A DNA stretch of 64,000 nucleotides from Microbispora catharanthi (GTDB lineage: Bacteria; Actinomycetota; Actinomycetes; Streptosporangiales; Streptosporangiaceae): assembly GCF_006334915.2 (NCBI RefSeq), contig NZ_VDMA02000006.1, positions 372,001-436,000 of the forward strand. The letters run 5' to 3'. Positions 49,952 through 60,072 of this stretch are shown here, piece after piece. Both the position numbers and the translations under genes were made by a program. The first letter of the stretch is position 1, and each line of letters begins with the position of its first letter. The notes beneath the pieces are model-generated. The model made no database searches, had not been told where the DNA came from, and saw nothing but the letters and a program-made list of their open reading frames with translations.

Positions 49952-52342
49952 ATGGCGGGGTTACGGGCGCTTCGTACCGACGATCCGCGGCAGGTGGGCC
50001 TCTACCGGCTGCTCGGCCTGCTCGGCGAGGGCGGCCAGGGAACCGTTTACCAGGGCCTGGCCCCGGGCGGTGAGCCGGTGGCGGTGAAACTGCTGCACGC
50101 GCGGTTCGCCGGGGACGACCGGGCGCGGGCGCGGTTCGCGGCCGAGCTGGACCACGCGCGCAGGGTGGCGGCGTTCTGCACGGCGCGGGTGCTGGACGCC
50201 GACGTGGCGGGGGATCGTCCCTACATCGTGTCGGAGTTCGTGGCGGGGCCGTCGCTGGGTGAGGTGATCGCCTCGGGCGGGCCGGTGACGGGCGGTGCGC
50301 TGGAGCGGCTGGCGATCGCGACGGTGACCGCGCTGGCGGCGATCCACGAGGCCGGGGTGGTGCACCGCGACTTCAAGCCGGGCAACGTCATCATGGGGGC
50401 GGACGGACCTCGGGTGATCGATTTCGGCATCGCGCGGGCGCTGGACGCCACCGGCACCATGTCCAGCGCGGTCGTGGGCACCCCCGCCTACATGGCGCCC
50501 GAGCAGATCGCGGGACAGGCGGTCGGTCCTGCCGCGGACGTCTTCGCCTGGGCCTGCACGATCGCGCACGCCGCCACCGGGGCCACCCCCTTCGGGCAGG
50601 ACTCCATCCCCGCGGTCATGCACCGCATCCTGCACGCCGACCCCGACCTGGGCCCCCTCACCGGCGCACTGACCGGCCCGTTGCGCGAGATCCTCACCGC
50701 CTGCCTGGCCAAGGACCCCGCCCGCCGCCCCGCCGCCCGGCAGATCCTGCTGAGCCTCCTCGGCGCCGGCCACCCCGCCGACACCTTGCTCGCGGAAGGC
50801 GCCCGCGCGGCCGCCCACCCCGCCGCCCACCCCGGTCCCGGCGCCGGCCCACCGCCGTACGACGGGCCGCGGCCCTCCGACGCCCCGCCTCCGCGCACGC
50901 TGCCGCTGTCGTCCGCGCCTTCGGCCGCCGACGGCCCGCGGCCCGGCGCGCGGGTGCTCGGCGCGTCACCGATGATCGTGGCGGCGGTGCTGGCGCTGGG
51001 CGGGTTCATGGTGCTCCTGGACGGCACCGTGATGGGGACGGCCGTGCGTACGCTCTCCATGGACTTCGGGGCGTCGTACGCGGACGCGCAGTGGGTGATC
51101 ACCGCCTACCTGCTGGCCGCGACGATGGTCATCCCCGTCACCGGATGGCTGGCTCAGCGGTTCGGGGCGGCGGCGGTGTGGATCACCGCACTCGTCCTGT
51201 CGTTGGCCGGCTCGGTCCTGTGCGGGCTGGCCTGGTCGTTCGGCGCCCTCATCGCCTTCCGGGTGATACAGGGACTCGGCGCCGGGATGGTCTTCCCGCT
51301 GAGCCGCATCCTCGTCGCCGAGGTCGCCGGCCGCGAGCGGCGCGGCCGGGCGATGGCCCTGATCGCGGTGGCCGTGCAGGCGGCGCCCATCGCCGGGCCC
51401 GTCGTCGCGGGAGTGGTCATCGACATGCTGTCGTGGCGGTGGATCTTCTTCCTCACCGTCCCCCTGCTGCTGCTGACGAGCATCCTGTCCGCCGTGCTCA
51501 TTCCCTTCGCACCCGACCCGGCGGTCGTCGGCCGGCCCGACGTGGGCGGGCTGATCTGCCTGAGCGGCGGACTGACCGCGGTCGTCTTCGGGTTGAGCCG
51601 GATGGGCGGGAACGTCGCCTCGGTCGTCACGCCCGAGGTCGCACTCCCCTTGACGGCCGGGGTGGGGCTGCTCGCGGCGTACGTGGGGTGGGCGGCCCGA
51701 TCCACCGGGCGGGTGGTGGACCCGCGCCTGTTCCGCGACCGCGCGTTCGCCGCCTCGGCATCCGCGTCGCTGCTCCACCACGTCGCGCTCTTCGCCGCGG
51801 TGTTCCTGGTGCCGCTGTACTTCCAGACCGTCGACGGCCTGTCGGCCCGGCAGGCCGGCTGGTTGTTCGCCGCGCAGGGGGCGGGCACGCTCGTCGCGGT
51901 GCTCCTGGCCGGGTGGCTGGTCGACGTCTCGCGCAACGCGCGCCTGCCGGTGCTCGTCGGCCTCGCCCTGGTCGCGGCCGGCACGCTTCCCTTCGCGCTC
52001 GCCTCGGCGCACACGAATCCGCCGGTGCTGGTCGCGGCGTTGTTCGTCCGCGGCGTCGGGCTGGCGTTCGTCGGCACGCCCCTGATGACCAGCCTCTATC
52101 ACTCGCTGCCGGAGGCGCGGATCCCGGCGGCGACGACGGCCAACGCCATGGGCCTGCAGGCCGGCGGCGCGGCGGGGACGGCGCTGATCGCGGTGGTGCT
52201 GGGATGGTCCACCGTCCCAGGCGTCGCGAGCCTGAGCTCGGGATTCCCCTCGGCGTTCTGGGCGATTCTGGTGGTCGTCGCGCTCACCGTGGTCCCCGCC
52301 CTGTTGCTGCCCGCGGGCGAGGCCCGCCGGACGAGCACCTGA
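49952..52342 (+). CDS. Fusion of a Ser/Thr protein kinase and a DHA2-type MFS transporter
   Basis: A single 796-residue frame without interruption. Residues 17-270 are a kinase: glycine loop GEGGQGTV (25-32), Lys46 in AVKLL, HRDFKPGN with Asp140 and Asn145, DFG at 157-159, GTPAYMAPEQ. Residues about 275-338 are a Pro/Ala linker. Residues 341-790 are a 14-helix-type MFS drug/proton exporter: GGFMVLLDGTVMGTAVRTL (motif D1), WVITAYLLAATMVIPVTGWLAQRFGAAAVW (motif A region), FRVIQGLGAGMVFPLSR (motif B) and SWRWIFFLTVPL. All catalytic kinase residues are kept. The ribosome site GGGAGGGG before ATG 49952 is strong. The kinase half is most like that at 31480. Substrates are unknown. Confidence 0.92.
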   Translation: MAGLRALRTDDPRQVGLYRLLGLLGEGGQGTVYQGLAPGGEPVAVKLLHARFAGDDRARARFAAELDHARRVAAFCTARVLDADVAGDRPYIVSEFVAGPSLGEVIASGGPVTGGALERLAIATVTALAAIHEAGVVHRDFKPGNVIMGADGPRVIDFGIARALDATGTMSSAVVGTPAYMAPEQIAGQAVGPAADVFAWACTIAHAATGATPFGQDSIPAVMHRILHADPDLGPLTGALTGPLREILTACLAKDPARRPAARQILLSLLGAGHPADTLLAEGARAAAHPAAHPGPGAGPPPYDGPRPSDAPPPRTLPLSSAPSAADGPRPGARVLGASPMIVAAVLALGGFMVLLDGTVMGTAVRTLSMDFGASYADAQWVITAYLLAATMVIPVTGWLAQRFGAAAVWITALVLSLAGSVLCGLAWSFGALIAFRVIQGLGAGMVFPLSRILVAEVAGRERRGRAMALIAVAVQAAPIAGPVVAGVVIDMLSWRWIFFLTVPLLLLTSILSAVLIPFAPDPAVVGRPDVGGLICLSGGLTAVVFGLSRMGGNVASVVTPEVALPLTAGVGLLAAYVGWAARSTGRVVDPRLFRDRAFAASASASLLHHVALFAAVFLVPLYFQTVDGLSARQAGWLFAAQGAGTLVAVLLAGWLVDVSRNARLPVLVGLALVAAGTLPFALASAHTNPPVLVAALFVRGVGLAFVGTPLMTSLYHSLPEARIPAATTANAMGLQAGGAAGTALIAVVLGWSTVPGVASLSSGFPSAFWAILVVVALTVVPALLLPAGEARRTST

Positions 52343-52347
52343 CCCCG

Positions 52348-52367
52348 ACCCCCCTGTTTGAGGGGGT
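52348..52367 (+). terminator. Short terminator after the kinase-MFS gene
   Basis: ACCCCC (52348-52353) pairs with GGGGGT (52362-52367) around an 8-base loop, 5 bases after the stop codon. The 60 bases that follow are unusually AT-rich for this genome and then G-rich, with no clear promoter. Confidence 0.5.
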
Positions 52368-52466
52368 GCTGTGAAACAAATGTTGCATATGAGGAATACT
52401 TAGACGTTGGGGGGGCAGGGGGGGTCTTTCTGAGCGGAGGTCCCTCCGCGACAAGAGAGGTGTGCA

Positions 52467-52730
52467 ATGACCGCGACCGCTACCGAGCGCCGCACTGCTG
52501 ACGGGCTTACTCACCCGTGGCCGGATGACCGCTACGAGGTCAGGTGTGACAGGGAGAGCCCGTTCACCGGTAGCCGTGACCGTTACCACTACGCCAAGAA
52601 CGCCGTGGAGTCGGCGAAGGCGCTGGAGAGAGCGGGGCTCGCCCGCCGCGTTGTGGTCGTCAGGCTGGCGGACGAGACCGTCATCTACGACCGTGTCGGC
52701 GACGTGAACCTGCCTCCAGAGTCGTGGTGA
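52467..52730 (+). CDS. Small protein of unknown function
   Basis: An 87-residue protein, MTATATERRTADGLTHPWPDDRYEVRCDR then SRDRYHYAKNAVESAKALERAGLARRVVVVRLADETVIYDRVGD. The second half looks like a small alpha/beta unit. I do not recognise a family. AGAGAGG 6 bases before the ATG is a good ribosome site. The 5' leader contains a small hairpin (GGAGG TCC CTCC at 52437-52447). Codon usage is less GC-extreme than its neighbours (GCTACC, GACGGGCTTACTC), which may indicate an acquired gene. A strong terminator follows. Confidence 0.65.
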   Translation: MTATATERRTADGLTHPWPDDRYEVRCDRESPFTGSRDRYHYAKNAVESAKALERAGLARRVVVVRLADETVIYDRVGDVNLPPESW

Positions 52731-52788
52731 TTTGGCATGACACAGTGTGACATGTCCGGTCGCGTCTGGTTCGTCTAACGGAAGACGA

Positions 52789-52819
52789 CGATCCCCCGGG
52801 AGTGTGTCCCGGGGGATCG
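52789..52819. terminator. Strong bidirectional terminator
   Basis: A perfect 13-bp stem (52789-52801 with 52807-52819) and 5-base loop GTGTG between the small gene (+) and the CBM-like gene (-). Confidence 0.85.
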
Positions 52820-52856
52820 TCTGTGTAGGCGTGGCCGGTTGCCGCCGCGCGGGGCG

Positions 52857-53258
52857 TCAGGCGGGCGTGCAGCTGATGCTGGGAGCTCCGCCGCCGCCCC
52901 CGCTGGTCATGAGGCCGAAAGCGGTCGAGCCGCCCATCGGGATGTCGCCGTTGTAGCTCTCGTTGCCGAACGCGTAGATGCCCGGCAGGCCGATCACCGG
53001 AAGCGAGACGGCTCCCCCTACCTGGGTGACGACGGTGCCGTCGGTGTAACGCAACGACACGCGCCAGCCCTTGATCGCCGACGACCCGCTGTTGCGCACG
53101 GTGACCTGTGCGATCGCGCCGTGGCTCTGCGAACCGCCCCAGACGGTGGTGATCGTGTAGGTCGCCGTGCAGCCGATCGAGTCCGCGGCCGCCGGGACGG
53201 CCGTGATCCCCGCGGTCGCCAGGACCAGGGCTGCCGTGGCGATCGTCTGTCTGATCAT
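52857..53258 (-). CDS. Secreted stand-alone CBM2-like protein
   Basis: A 133-residue protein with a Sec signal (MIRQTIATAALVLATAGITA, VPAAA) and a single domain starting IGCTATYTITTVWGG and ending PSISCTPA, the disulfide-closed layout of cellulose-binding family 2 modules. NSGSSAIKGWRVSLRY and GSTAFGLMTSG are also CBM2-like. Of the three surface tryptophans used by CBM2a to stack on cellulose, the first is present (TVWGG). The second position is GG and the third is Tyr (NESYNGDI, compare LSWNGSL in the neighbouring enzyme). It may bind a different glucan or have lost binding. Downstream of the GH9 gene on the same strand, beyond a terminator. Confidence 0.8.
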   Translation of the reverse strand: MIRQTIATAALVLATAGITAVPAAADSIGCTATYTITTVWGGSQSHGAIAQVTVRNSGSSAIKGWRVSLRYTDGTVVTQVGGAVSLPVIGLPGIYAFGNESYNGDIPMGGSTAFGLMTSGGGGGAPSISCTPA

Positions 53259-53291
53259 CGATCTCTCCCTTTCTCGGCGCTGACGTGGATA

Positions 53292-53331
53292 CCCGCCTTC
53301 CCCAGAGAGGGGTCCGTCTGGGGAAGGCGGG
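53292..53331 (-). terminator. Terminator after the GH9 gene
   Basis: A perfect 14-bp stem (53292-53305 with 53318-53331) and 12-base loop, 28 bases after the GH9 stop and before the CBM2-like gene. Confidence 0.8.
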
Positions 53332-53359
53332 CGGACTCGGGCGAGCCCGGGAACGCGGG

Positions 53360-55875
<2,516 letters not shown>

Positions 55876-55891
55876 GGCTTACGGGGCGTGC

Positions 55892-58366
55892 TCAGCCGTT
55901 GGGGAAGAGCAGGCCGTACTGTCCGAGCGCGGTGGCCACGTCGGTCTGCGCCCAGAAGCGGTGGTAGTGGAAGACCGGCGCGGATCCGCCGTTCAGGTAC
56001 GACTGGACCTTCGGCCAGTCCGGGTCGTTCTTGTACCAGGACCGGATGGAGATGAAGGTCGAGTTGCTGTTGATCGGGTCGCCGTTCGGCATCTTGCCGG
56101 TCCAGCCGGACGGGACGTAGATCGGGTCGTCGAGGCGGTTGTAGTCCGTCTTGGTCTCGGCCACCGACACGCCCTTGGCGTCCTGGTTGTTCTTCCAGAT
56201 GCCGTCGAGCAGCGCCTTGGCCGTGCTCTTGGCCTGGGCGTTGCCCGACTTGGCCGCGTAGAACATCAGCGTCTTGGCGTACGAACCGGCCACGCCGATG
56301 TCGTCGGTGTAGTCGGCGATGGTCACGTGCAGGCCGGTGTTGGCCGGCGGCATCCCGGTGCCGCTGAAGCTGGCGTCCGGCTGGCCGGTCCAGTGCAGCG
56401 TCGACGGGATCTGGAAGGTGCCGTCGGAGTTCACCGTGGTGCCGGACAGCGCCCAGGTGACCCACTTGTCGAGCACCGACTTGGCGTCGGCGTTGCCCGT
56501 GGCGTAGTAGTACTCCGCCACGCGCTCCATCGACCACGCCTGGAAACCGAACCACTGGTTCGACGGCGGGTCGTGGTAGACCGGCTGCCAGTCATAGGCC
56601 ATGCCGAAGAACTTCGGCAGACTCGACGGCGGGGCGGCGTAGTGACCCTCCCAGCTGTTGGTCGCGCCACCGGCGATGGCGCCCTCGGCCGACTGCAGCC
56701 ACTTGTAGAACTGGATCTGCCGGGTGAGGCTGGTCGACCAGTCGGTGACGGCCGTGGCGCCCTTGGGCTTCAGCGCGCTGACGTTCGACAGCGCCCAGGC
56801 CGCCATCGGGTTCTGGTAGCCGCCGTGGTTGTGGCTGGAGCCGATGCGCCAGGCCCAGCCGGCCGACGTGTCGTACGCGCCGCCCCAGGCGTAGTACCAG
56901 GACAGCAGGTAGTTCGACGCGTTCTTGCCGGTGCCCGCCGGGCAGGAGGTGCTGGTGCAGTTCGGCTGCTTGAAGTACTTGTCGTACATCGCGTAGCGCA
57001 GGTAGTCGCCCATCTTCGCGGCGTTGGCCACGGAGGTGGAGATCTGCGACTGCTTGCCCTGCTCGGTCGCCCAGGTCAGCGCCCAGTAGGCGGCCTGGAC
57101 GGCGCGGGCGTCGGCGTCCGGCGCGTTGGTGTACTTCCACTGCTTGGCGTAGCTGCTGTCGCCGGTGAACAGGTCGAGGTACCCGTTCGGGCCGCCGAAC
57201 TTGAAGGTGTCGCACGACGGCTGCGGGATGGTCTCGAAGACCGACTCCTCGGGCCCGCGCTGGTAGGTGTTGATGTACGCCGGCTTGGTGGTGCCGTCGC
57301 CGCAGCGGCCGTAGCCGTAGGTGTTGTCGACGTCCAGCAGCCAGTGCATGCCGTAGATGTCGGAGGTGCCGTAGGCGGACTTCAGCTCGCCCGCGATCGG
57401 GTCGGTGCCGACGCTGACGCTGTTGTCCAGCTTCGACGGGTACTGGCTGATGTCGTTCCACTCACCCGCGTACGTCGCCGGCTTGCTGGCGTCGTACTTG
57501 TCGTTGGTGGGCTGGTCGGTGTGCGACGGGATGATGTACTTCTCCATCGTCGTCCACGCGGTGTTGAACTTCGACCAGTCACCGGTGATCTTGCCGTACA
57601 TCGCCTCCAGCCACAGGTAGTAGCTGAACGCCTCGGACGTCGTCTCGTGGCCCTGGTCGGGAGCCTCCACGAGCAGCGTCTCGACCGAGTGGTACGGCAC
57701 GCCCTGGGGCGAGAAGTACCCGTTGGCCGGGTCGTGGATCTTGTTGTACATCGTCATGAAGTTGTTGATGTACTGGTTGTCCCCCGGCGAGGGGCTCGTC
57801 GACGGCGACGCGGAGGGCGACGCCGAAGGCGAGGCGGAGGGGGACGCCGACGGCGACGCGGAGGGCGACGCGGACGGGCTGGCCGAGGGGCTCGGGGAGG
57901 GGCTCGGGGACGGGCTGACGGTCGCCCCACAGGTCACGCCGTTGATGGAGAACGAGGTGGGCTTGTTGTTGCTGCCGGACCACGTTCCCTGGAACCCGAT
58001 GTTGGTCGTCGCGCCGGTGCCGAGGTTCCCGTTCCACGACATGTTCGTGGCCGTGACGGTGGCGCCGCTCTGGCTCCAGTTGGCCGACCAGCCGTTCGAC
58101 AGCCTCTGCCCGTTGGGGAAGTCGAACTTGAGCGTCCAGCTGCTGATCGAGTCGCCCAGGTTCTTGATGTCCAGGCTGGCTGTGAAACCGCCCGATCCGG
58201 AACCCCAGGAGTTAAGCGCGTACTGGACGTCGCAGGACACGGCGGCGGACGCGGGGGTCTGCGCCAGCCCGACGAGGAGGCCGCCCGACACGGAGGCGGC
58301 CGCCAGCAGGGCGAGCCGTTTCCGCGATCGTGGGAGCGCTCCCGTACTCAGAGCTCTCGTTCGCAT
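55892..58366 (-). CDS. GH48 cellobiohydrolase with N-terminal CBM2
   Basis: An 824-residue secreted exo-cellulase. Signal peptide [20 protein letters not shown] then [11 protein letters not shown]2 ([23 protein letters not shown]...GVTCGATV), a Pro-Ser-Ala linker, and the GH48 catalytic domain from about residue 195 ([51 protein letters not shown]). The Glu in [13 protein letters not shown] is the conserved acid. It acts processively from chain ends, as the central enzyme of aerobic actinobacterial cellulose systems. ATG 58366 places the signal peptide correctly; a longer frame starts inside the promoter. A CelR box lies at the inferred transcription start and a second inside codons 7-12. Confidence 0.93.
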   Translation of the reverse strand: MRTRALSTGALPRSRKRLALLAAASVSGGLLVGLAQTPASAAVSCDVQYALNSWGSGSGGFTASLDIKNLGDSISSWTLKFDFPNGQRLSNGWSANWSQSGATVTATNMSWNGNLGTGATTNIGFQGTWSGSNNKPTSFSINGVTCGATVSPSPSPSPSPSASPSASPSASPSASPSASPSASPSASPSTSPSPGDNQYINNFMTMYNKIHDPANGYFSPQGVPYHSVETLLVEAPDQGHETTSEAFSYYLWLEAMYGKITGDWSKFNTAWTTMEKYIIPSHTDQPTNDKYDASKPATYAGEWNDISQYPSKLDNSVSVGTDPIAGELKSAYGTSDIYGMHWLLDVDNTYGYGRCGDGTTKPAYINTYQRGPEESVFETIPQPSCDTFKFGGPNGYLDLFTGDSSYAKQWKYTNAPDADARAVQAAYWALTWATEQGKQSQISTSVANAAKMGDYLRYAMYDKYFKQPNCTSTSCPAGTGKNASNYLLSWYYAWGGAYDTSAGWAWRIGSSHNHGGYQNPMAAWALSNVSALKPKGATAVTDWSTSLTRQIQFYKWLQSAEGAIAGGATNSWEGHYAAPPSSLPKFFGMAYDWQPVYHDPPSNQWFGFQAWSMERVAEYYYATGNADAKSVLDKWVTWALSGTTVNSDGTFQIPSTLHWTGQPDASFSGTGMPPANTGLHVTIADYTDDIGVAGSYAKTLMFYAAKSGNAQAKSTAKALLDGIWKNNQDAKGVSVAETKTDYNRLDDPIYVPSGWTGKMPNGDPINSNSTFISIRSWYKNDPDWPKVQSYLNGGSAPVFHYHRFWAQTDVATALGQYGLLFPNG
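57785..57915 (-). repeat. Pro-Ser-Ala linker minisatellite in GH48
   Basis: About seven units encoding SASPSP-like hexapeptides (GACGGCGACGCGGAGGGC on the plus strand, with variants) link the CBM2 and the GH48 domain. Units are nearly identical at DNA level, indicating recent expansion. Confidence 0.8.
58331..58344. promoter_or_regulatory. Second CelR-like box, inside the GH48 signal-peptide codons
   Basis: TGGGAGCGCTCCCG, 13 of 14 matches to the palindrome at 58475. Centre-to-centre distance is 144 bases, suitable for looping or a roadblock. Confidence 0.6.
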
Positions 58367-58474
58367 TTGAGGAGGGTCTCCAAAGTGGGTTGGGGGTGGG
58401 AGCATCGGGTGAAGAAATGCCAGGTAGCGGATTTCGTGACCGATGCGGGCAAGGGTGGATCTGAACCGATACGA

Positions 58475-58488
58475 TGGGAGCGCTCCCA
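58475..58488. promoter_or_regulatory. CelR/CebR operator of the cellulase genes
   Basis: Perfect palindrome TGGGAGCGCTCCCA. This is the known 14-bp site of the LacI-family cellulase repressor CelR/CebR, which is released by cellobiose. It begins about 7 bases after the -10 of the GH48 promoter, so bound repressor would cover the transcription start. Confidence 0.92.
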
Positions 58489-58495
58489 CCTCAGG

Positions 58496-58523
58496 ATTGT
58501 GGATTGGGCCCCCGGTATGTCAA
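58496..58523 (-). promoter_or_regulatory. GH48 promoter
   Basis: On the minus strand, -35 TTGACA (58523-58518), 16-base spacer, -10 CACAAT (58501-58496). The predicted start, about 58488, coincides with the edge of the CelR box. The leader to the ATG is about 122 bases. Confidence 0.6.
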
Positions 58524-58732
58524 TGACGGGTTGCCGACGCCTCACGCGGTGACCCCCTCGGGCGGTGAGCCGGGCCCTCTTGCTGGCCTTTTGCCCGCCT
58601 CAGGCGGATGTGGCACTAATTCATAACTGAAACTTTCATGTGTAACAGCCTGGCCGTTCACCCCGCCGAGCCCCGTGGTTAGGGCTCTCGGCTGCGGGTA
58701 GGCGCTTCCCAACCCTGGAAGGGAGGCAGGCC
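58524..58732. other. Divergent intergenic region upstream of the holin-like operon
   Basis: Part of a 366-base gene-free stretch (58367-58732); the left part holds the GH48 promoter and operator. This part contains no ORF I can support. Around 58615-58650 it is AT-richer (ATTCATAACTGAAACTTTCA), and a sigma-B-like promoter lies at 58677-58701. Confidence 0.6.
58677..58701 (+). promoter_or_regulatory. Sigma-B-like promoter of the holin/DUF3618/YihY operon
   Basis: GGTT (58677-58680), 15-base spacer, GGGTAG (58696-58701), about 31 bases before ATG 58733. Same layout and spacer as the promoter before the ferritin-like gene at 23020-23044, except G for C in the last base. Confidence 0.4.
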
Positions 58733-59131
58733 ATGACCATCCAGAAGGAGTCGCTGTCCACGGGCGAACTCGTCCGCCGGCTGTCCGAGGACGTCTCCCG
58801 GCTGATCCGCGACGAACTGCGGCTGGCGCGGCTGGAAATGACTCGAAAGGGCAAACGCGCGGGCATGGGCGCGGGCCTGCTCGGCGCCGCGGGTCTCATC
58901 GCGTTCTACGGCGGAGGAGCCCTCGTGGCCACGGCGATCCTGGCGCTCGCGCTTGTGCTGCCGGCCTGGGCCAGCGCCCTGATCATCGGCGTCGCGCTGC
59001 TGGCGCTCGCCGGGCTGCTCGCCCTGGTGGGCAAGGAGCAGGTGTCCCGTGCGGCGCCGCCCACTCCCGACGAGGCGATGCGCAGCCTCAAAGCAGACAT
59101 CGACGTCATGAAGGAGAGTGCGCGCAGATGA
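58733..59131 (+). CDS. Holin-like membrane protein (phage holin superfamily III / DUF1469)
   Basis: A 132-residue protein with an amphipathic N-terminal helix (TGELVRRLSEDVSRLIRDELRLARLEMTRKGKRAG). Two transmembrane helices follow (GLLGAAGLIAFYGGGALVATAILALALV and ALIIGVALLALAGLLALVG), then a charged tail ending MRSLKADIDVMKESARR. Chromosomal members are not phage genes; they typically sit before DUF3618 genes, as here. The function is unknown, possibly an envelope or membrane-curvature role. GGGAGG 7 bases before the ATG. Its stop overlaps the next start (ATGA). Confidence 0.85.
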   Translation: MTIQKESLSTGELVRRLSEDVSRLIRDELRLARLEMTRKGKRAGMGAGLLGAAGLIAFYGGGALVATAILALALVLPAWASALIIGVALLALAGLLALVGKEQVSRAAPPTPDEAMRSLKADIDVMKESARR

Positions 59132-60072
59132 CCGAGACCGAACCCGGAGCGGCCCGGCCGAACGCCGGGACCGTGGGTGTGCACAGACAGGACGTGTCCG
59201 AGCCGGTCACCGAGCCGGAGTCGCTGAACGCCGTGCGGCAGTCGCGGCCCGGCCCCGAGCCCGTCGCCGCGGCCCGGGACACCGAGACCAGGGGCGAACA
59301 CGAGGAGAAGGGGCACGACGAGATCGCCGAGGTCCGCCAGGAGATCGAGCGGACCCGCGACCACCTCGGCGACACGATCGAGGCCCTGGCCGCCAAGGCC
59401 GACGTGAAGGCACGGGCGCAGGAACGCGTGCACGCGACCACCGCGGCCGCGCGGGCCAGGGTGGCCGGTGTCACCGGCCGCGTGCGCGAGGCCACGCCGC
59501 AGCCGCTGCGCGGAGCCGCAGGCAGGGTCGGCGAGCAGGCGAAGCGTCGTCCCGGCCTGATCGCCGCCGTCGGAGCCGCGGGCACCGCGCTGCTGCTGCT
59601 GCGCCGGATCACCCGGAGCCAGGGCCGTATGACGAGGCCCGGTCTGTCCGGCATGTTCCAGAAGCCGGGCATCTCTGGCAAGGGGGGCGTGTCGAGGATG
59701 CGCGGCCTCGGCGGAGCCCGCGCGGGCAGGGGGATGCTCGGCACGTCCGGCAAGATCGGCATGCCGCGCGGCGGCTCCCGGATGTTCGGCTCCCGGATGT
59801 TCGGCGCCAAGAGCAGGTTCGGCGGCATGGGCCCGCTCGGCGGCAAGGGCGCGTTCGGCGGCAAGGGTGCGTTCGGTGGGAAGAGGACGTCCGGTGGCAT
59901 GAGCGTGTTCGGCGGGAAGAGGACGCCCGGCGGCATGAGCGTGTTCGGCCGCAAGAGCAGGTTCGGCGGGACGGGCATGCGCGGCATGTTCGGCCGGTCC
60001 CGCGTGTTCGGCGGTCGCCGGATGTTCCCGCAGCCACGTCGCACGCTCATGCGGAGGTTCGCCCACCGATGA
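59128..60072 (+). CDS. DUF3618 membrane protein with long Gly/Phe/Met/Arg-rich tail
   Basis: A 314-residue protein. The DUF3618 segment (about 64-115) is EIAEVRQEIERTRDHLGDTIEALAAKADVKARAQERV, followed by amphipathic helices and one hydrophobic helix (GLIAAVGAAGTALLLL). The last 145 residues are a highly basic repeat of SGGM, FGGK, MFGxR and RFGG units with almost no acidic residues (net strongly positive), much longer than usual family tails. It might bind nucleic acid, lipid or wall polymers; that is speculation. Coupled by ATGA at both ends to the holin-like and YihY genes. Confidence 0.85.
   Translation: MTETEPGAARPNAGTVGVHRQDVSEPVTEPESLNAVRQSRPGPEPVAAARDTETRGEHEEKGHDEIAEVRQEIERTRDHLGDTIEALAAKADVKARAQERVHATTAAARARVAGVTGRVREATPQPLRGAAGRVGEQAKRRPGLIAAVGAAGTALLLLRRITRSQGRMTRPGLSGMFQKPGISGKGGVSRMRGLGGARAGRGMLGTSGKIGMPRGGSRMFGSRMFGAKSRFGGMGPLGGKGAFGGKGAFGGKRTSGGMSVFGGKRTPGGMSVFGRKSRFGGTGMRGMFGRSRVFGGRRMFPQPRRTLMRRFAHR

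Noticed and set aside
52741-52788. tRNA-like segment (TCTGGTTCGTCTAACGGAAGACG) before the terminator
   Set aside because: Could not be folded into a cloverleaf with acceptor stem and CCA; more likely the 3' region of the small gene's transcript.
58733-59131. Phage holin annotation as a sign of a prophage
   Set aside because: No other phage genes are near; this holin-like family is usual in actinobacterial chromosomes beside DUF3618 and YihY genes.
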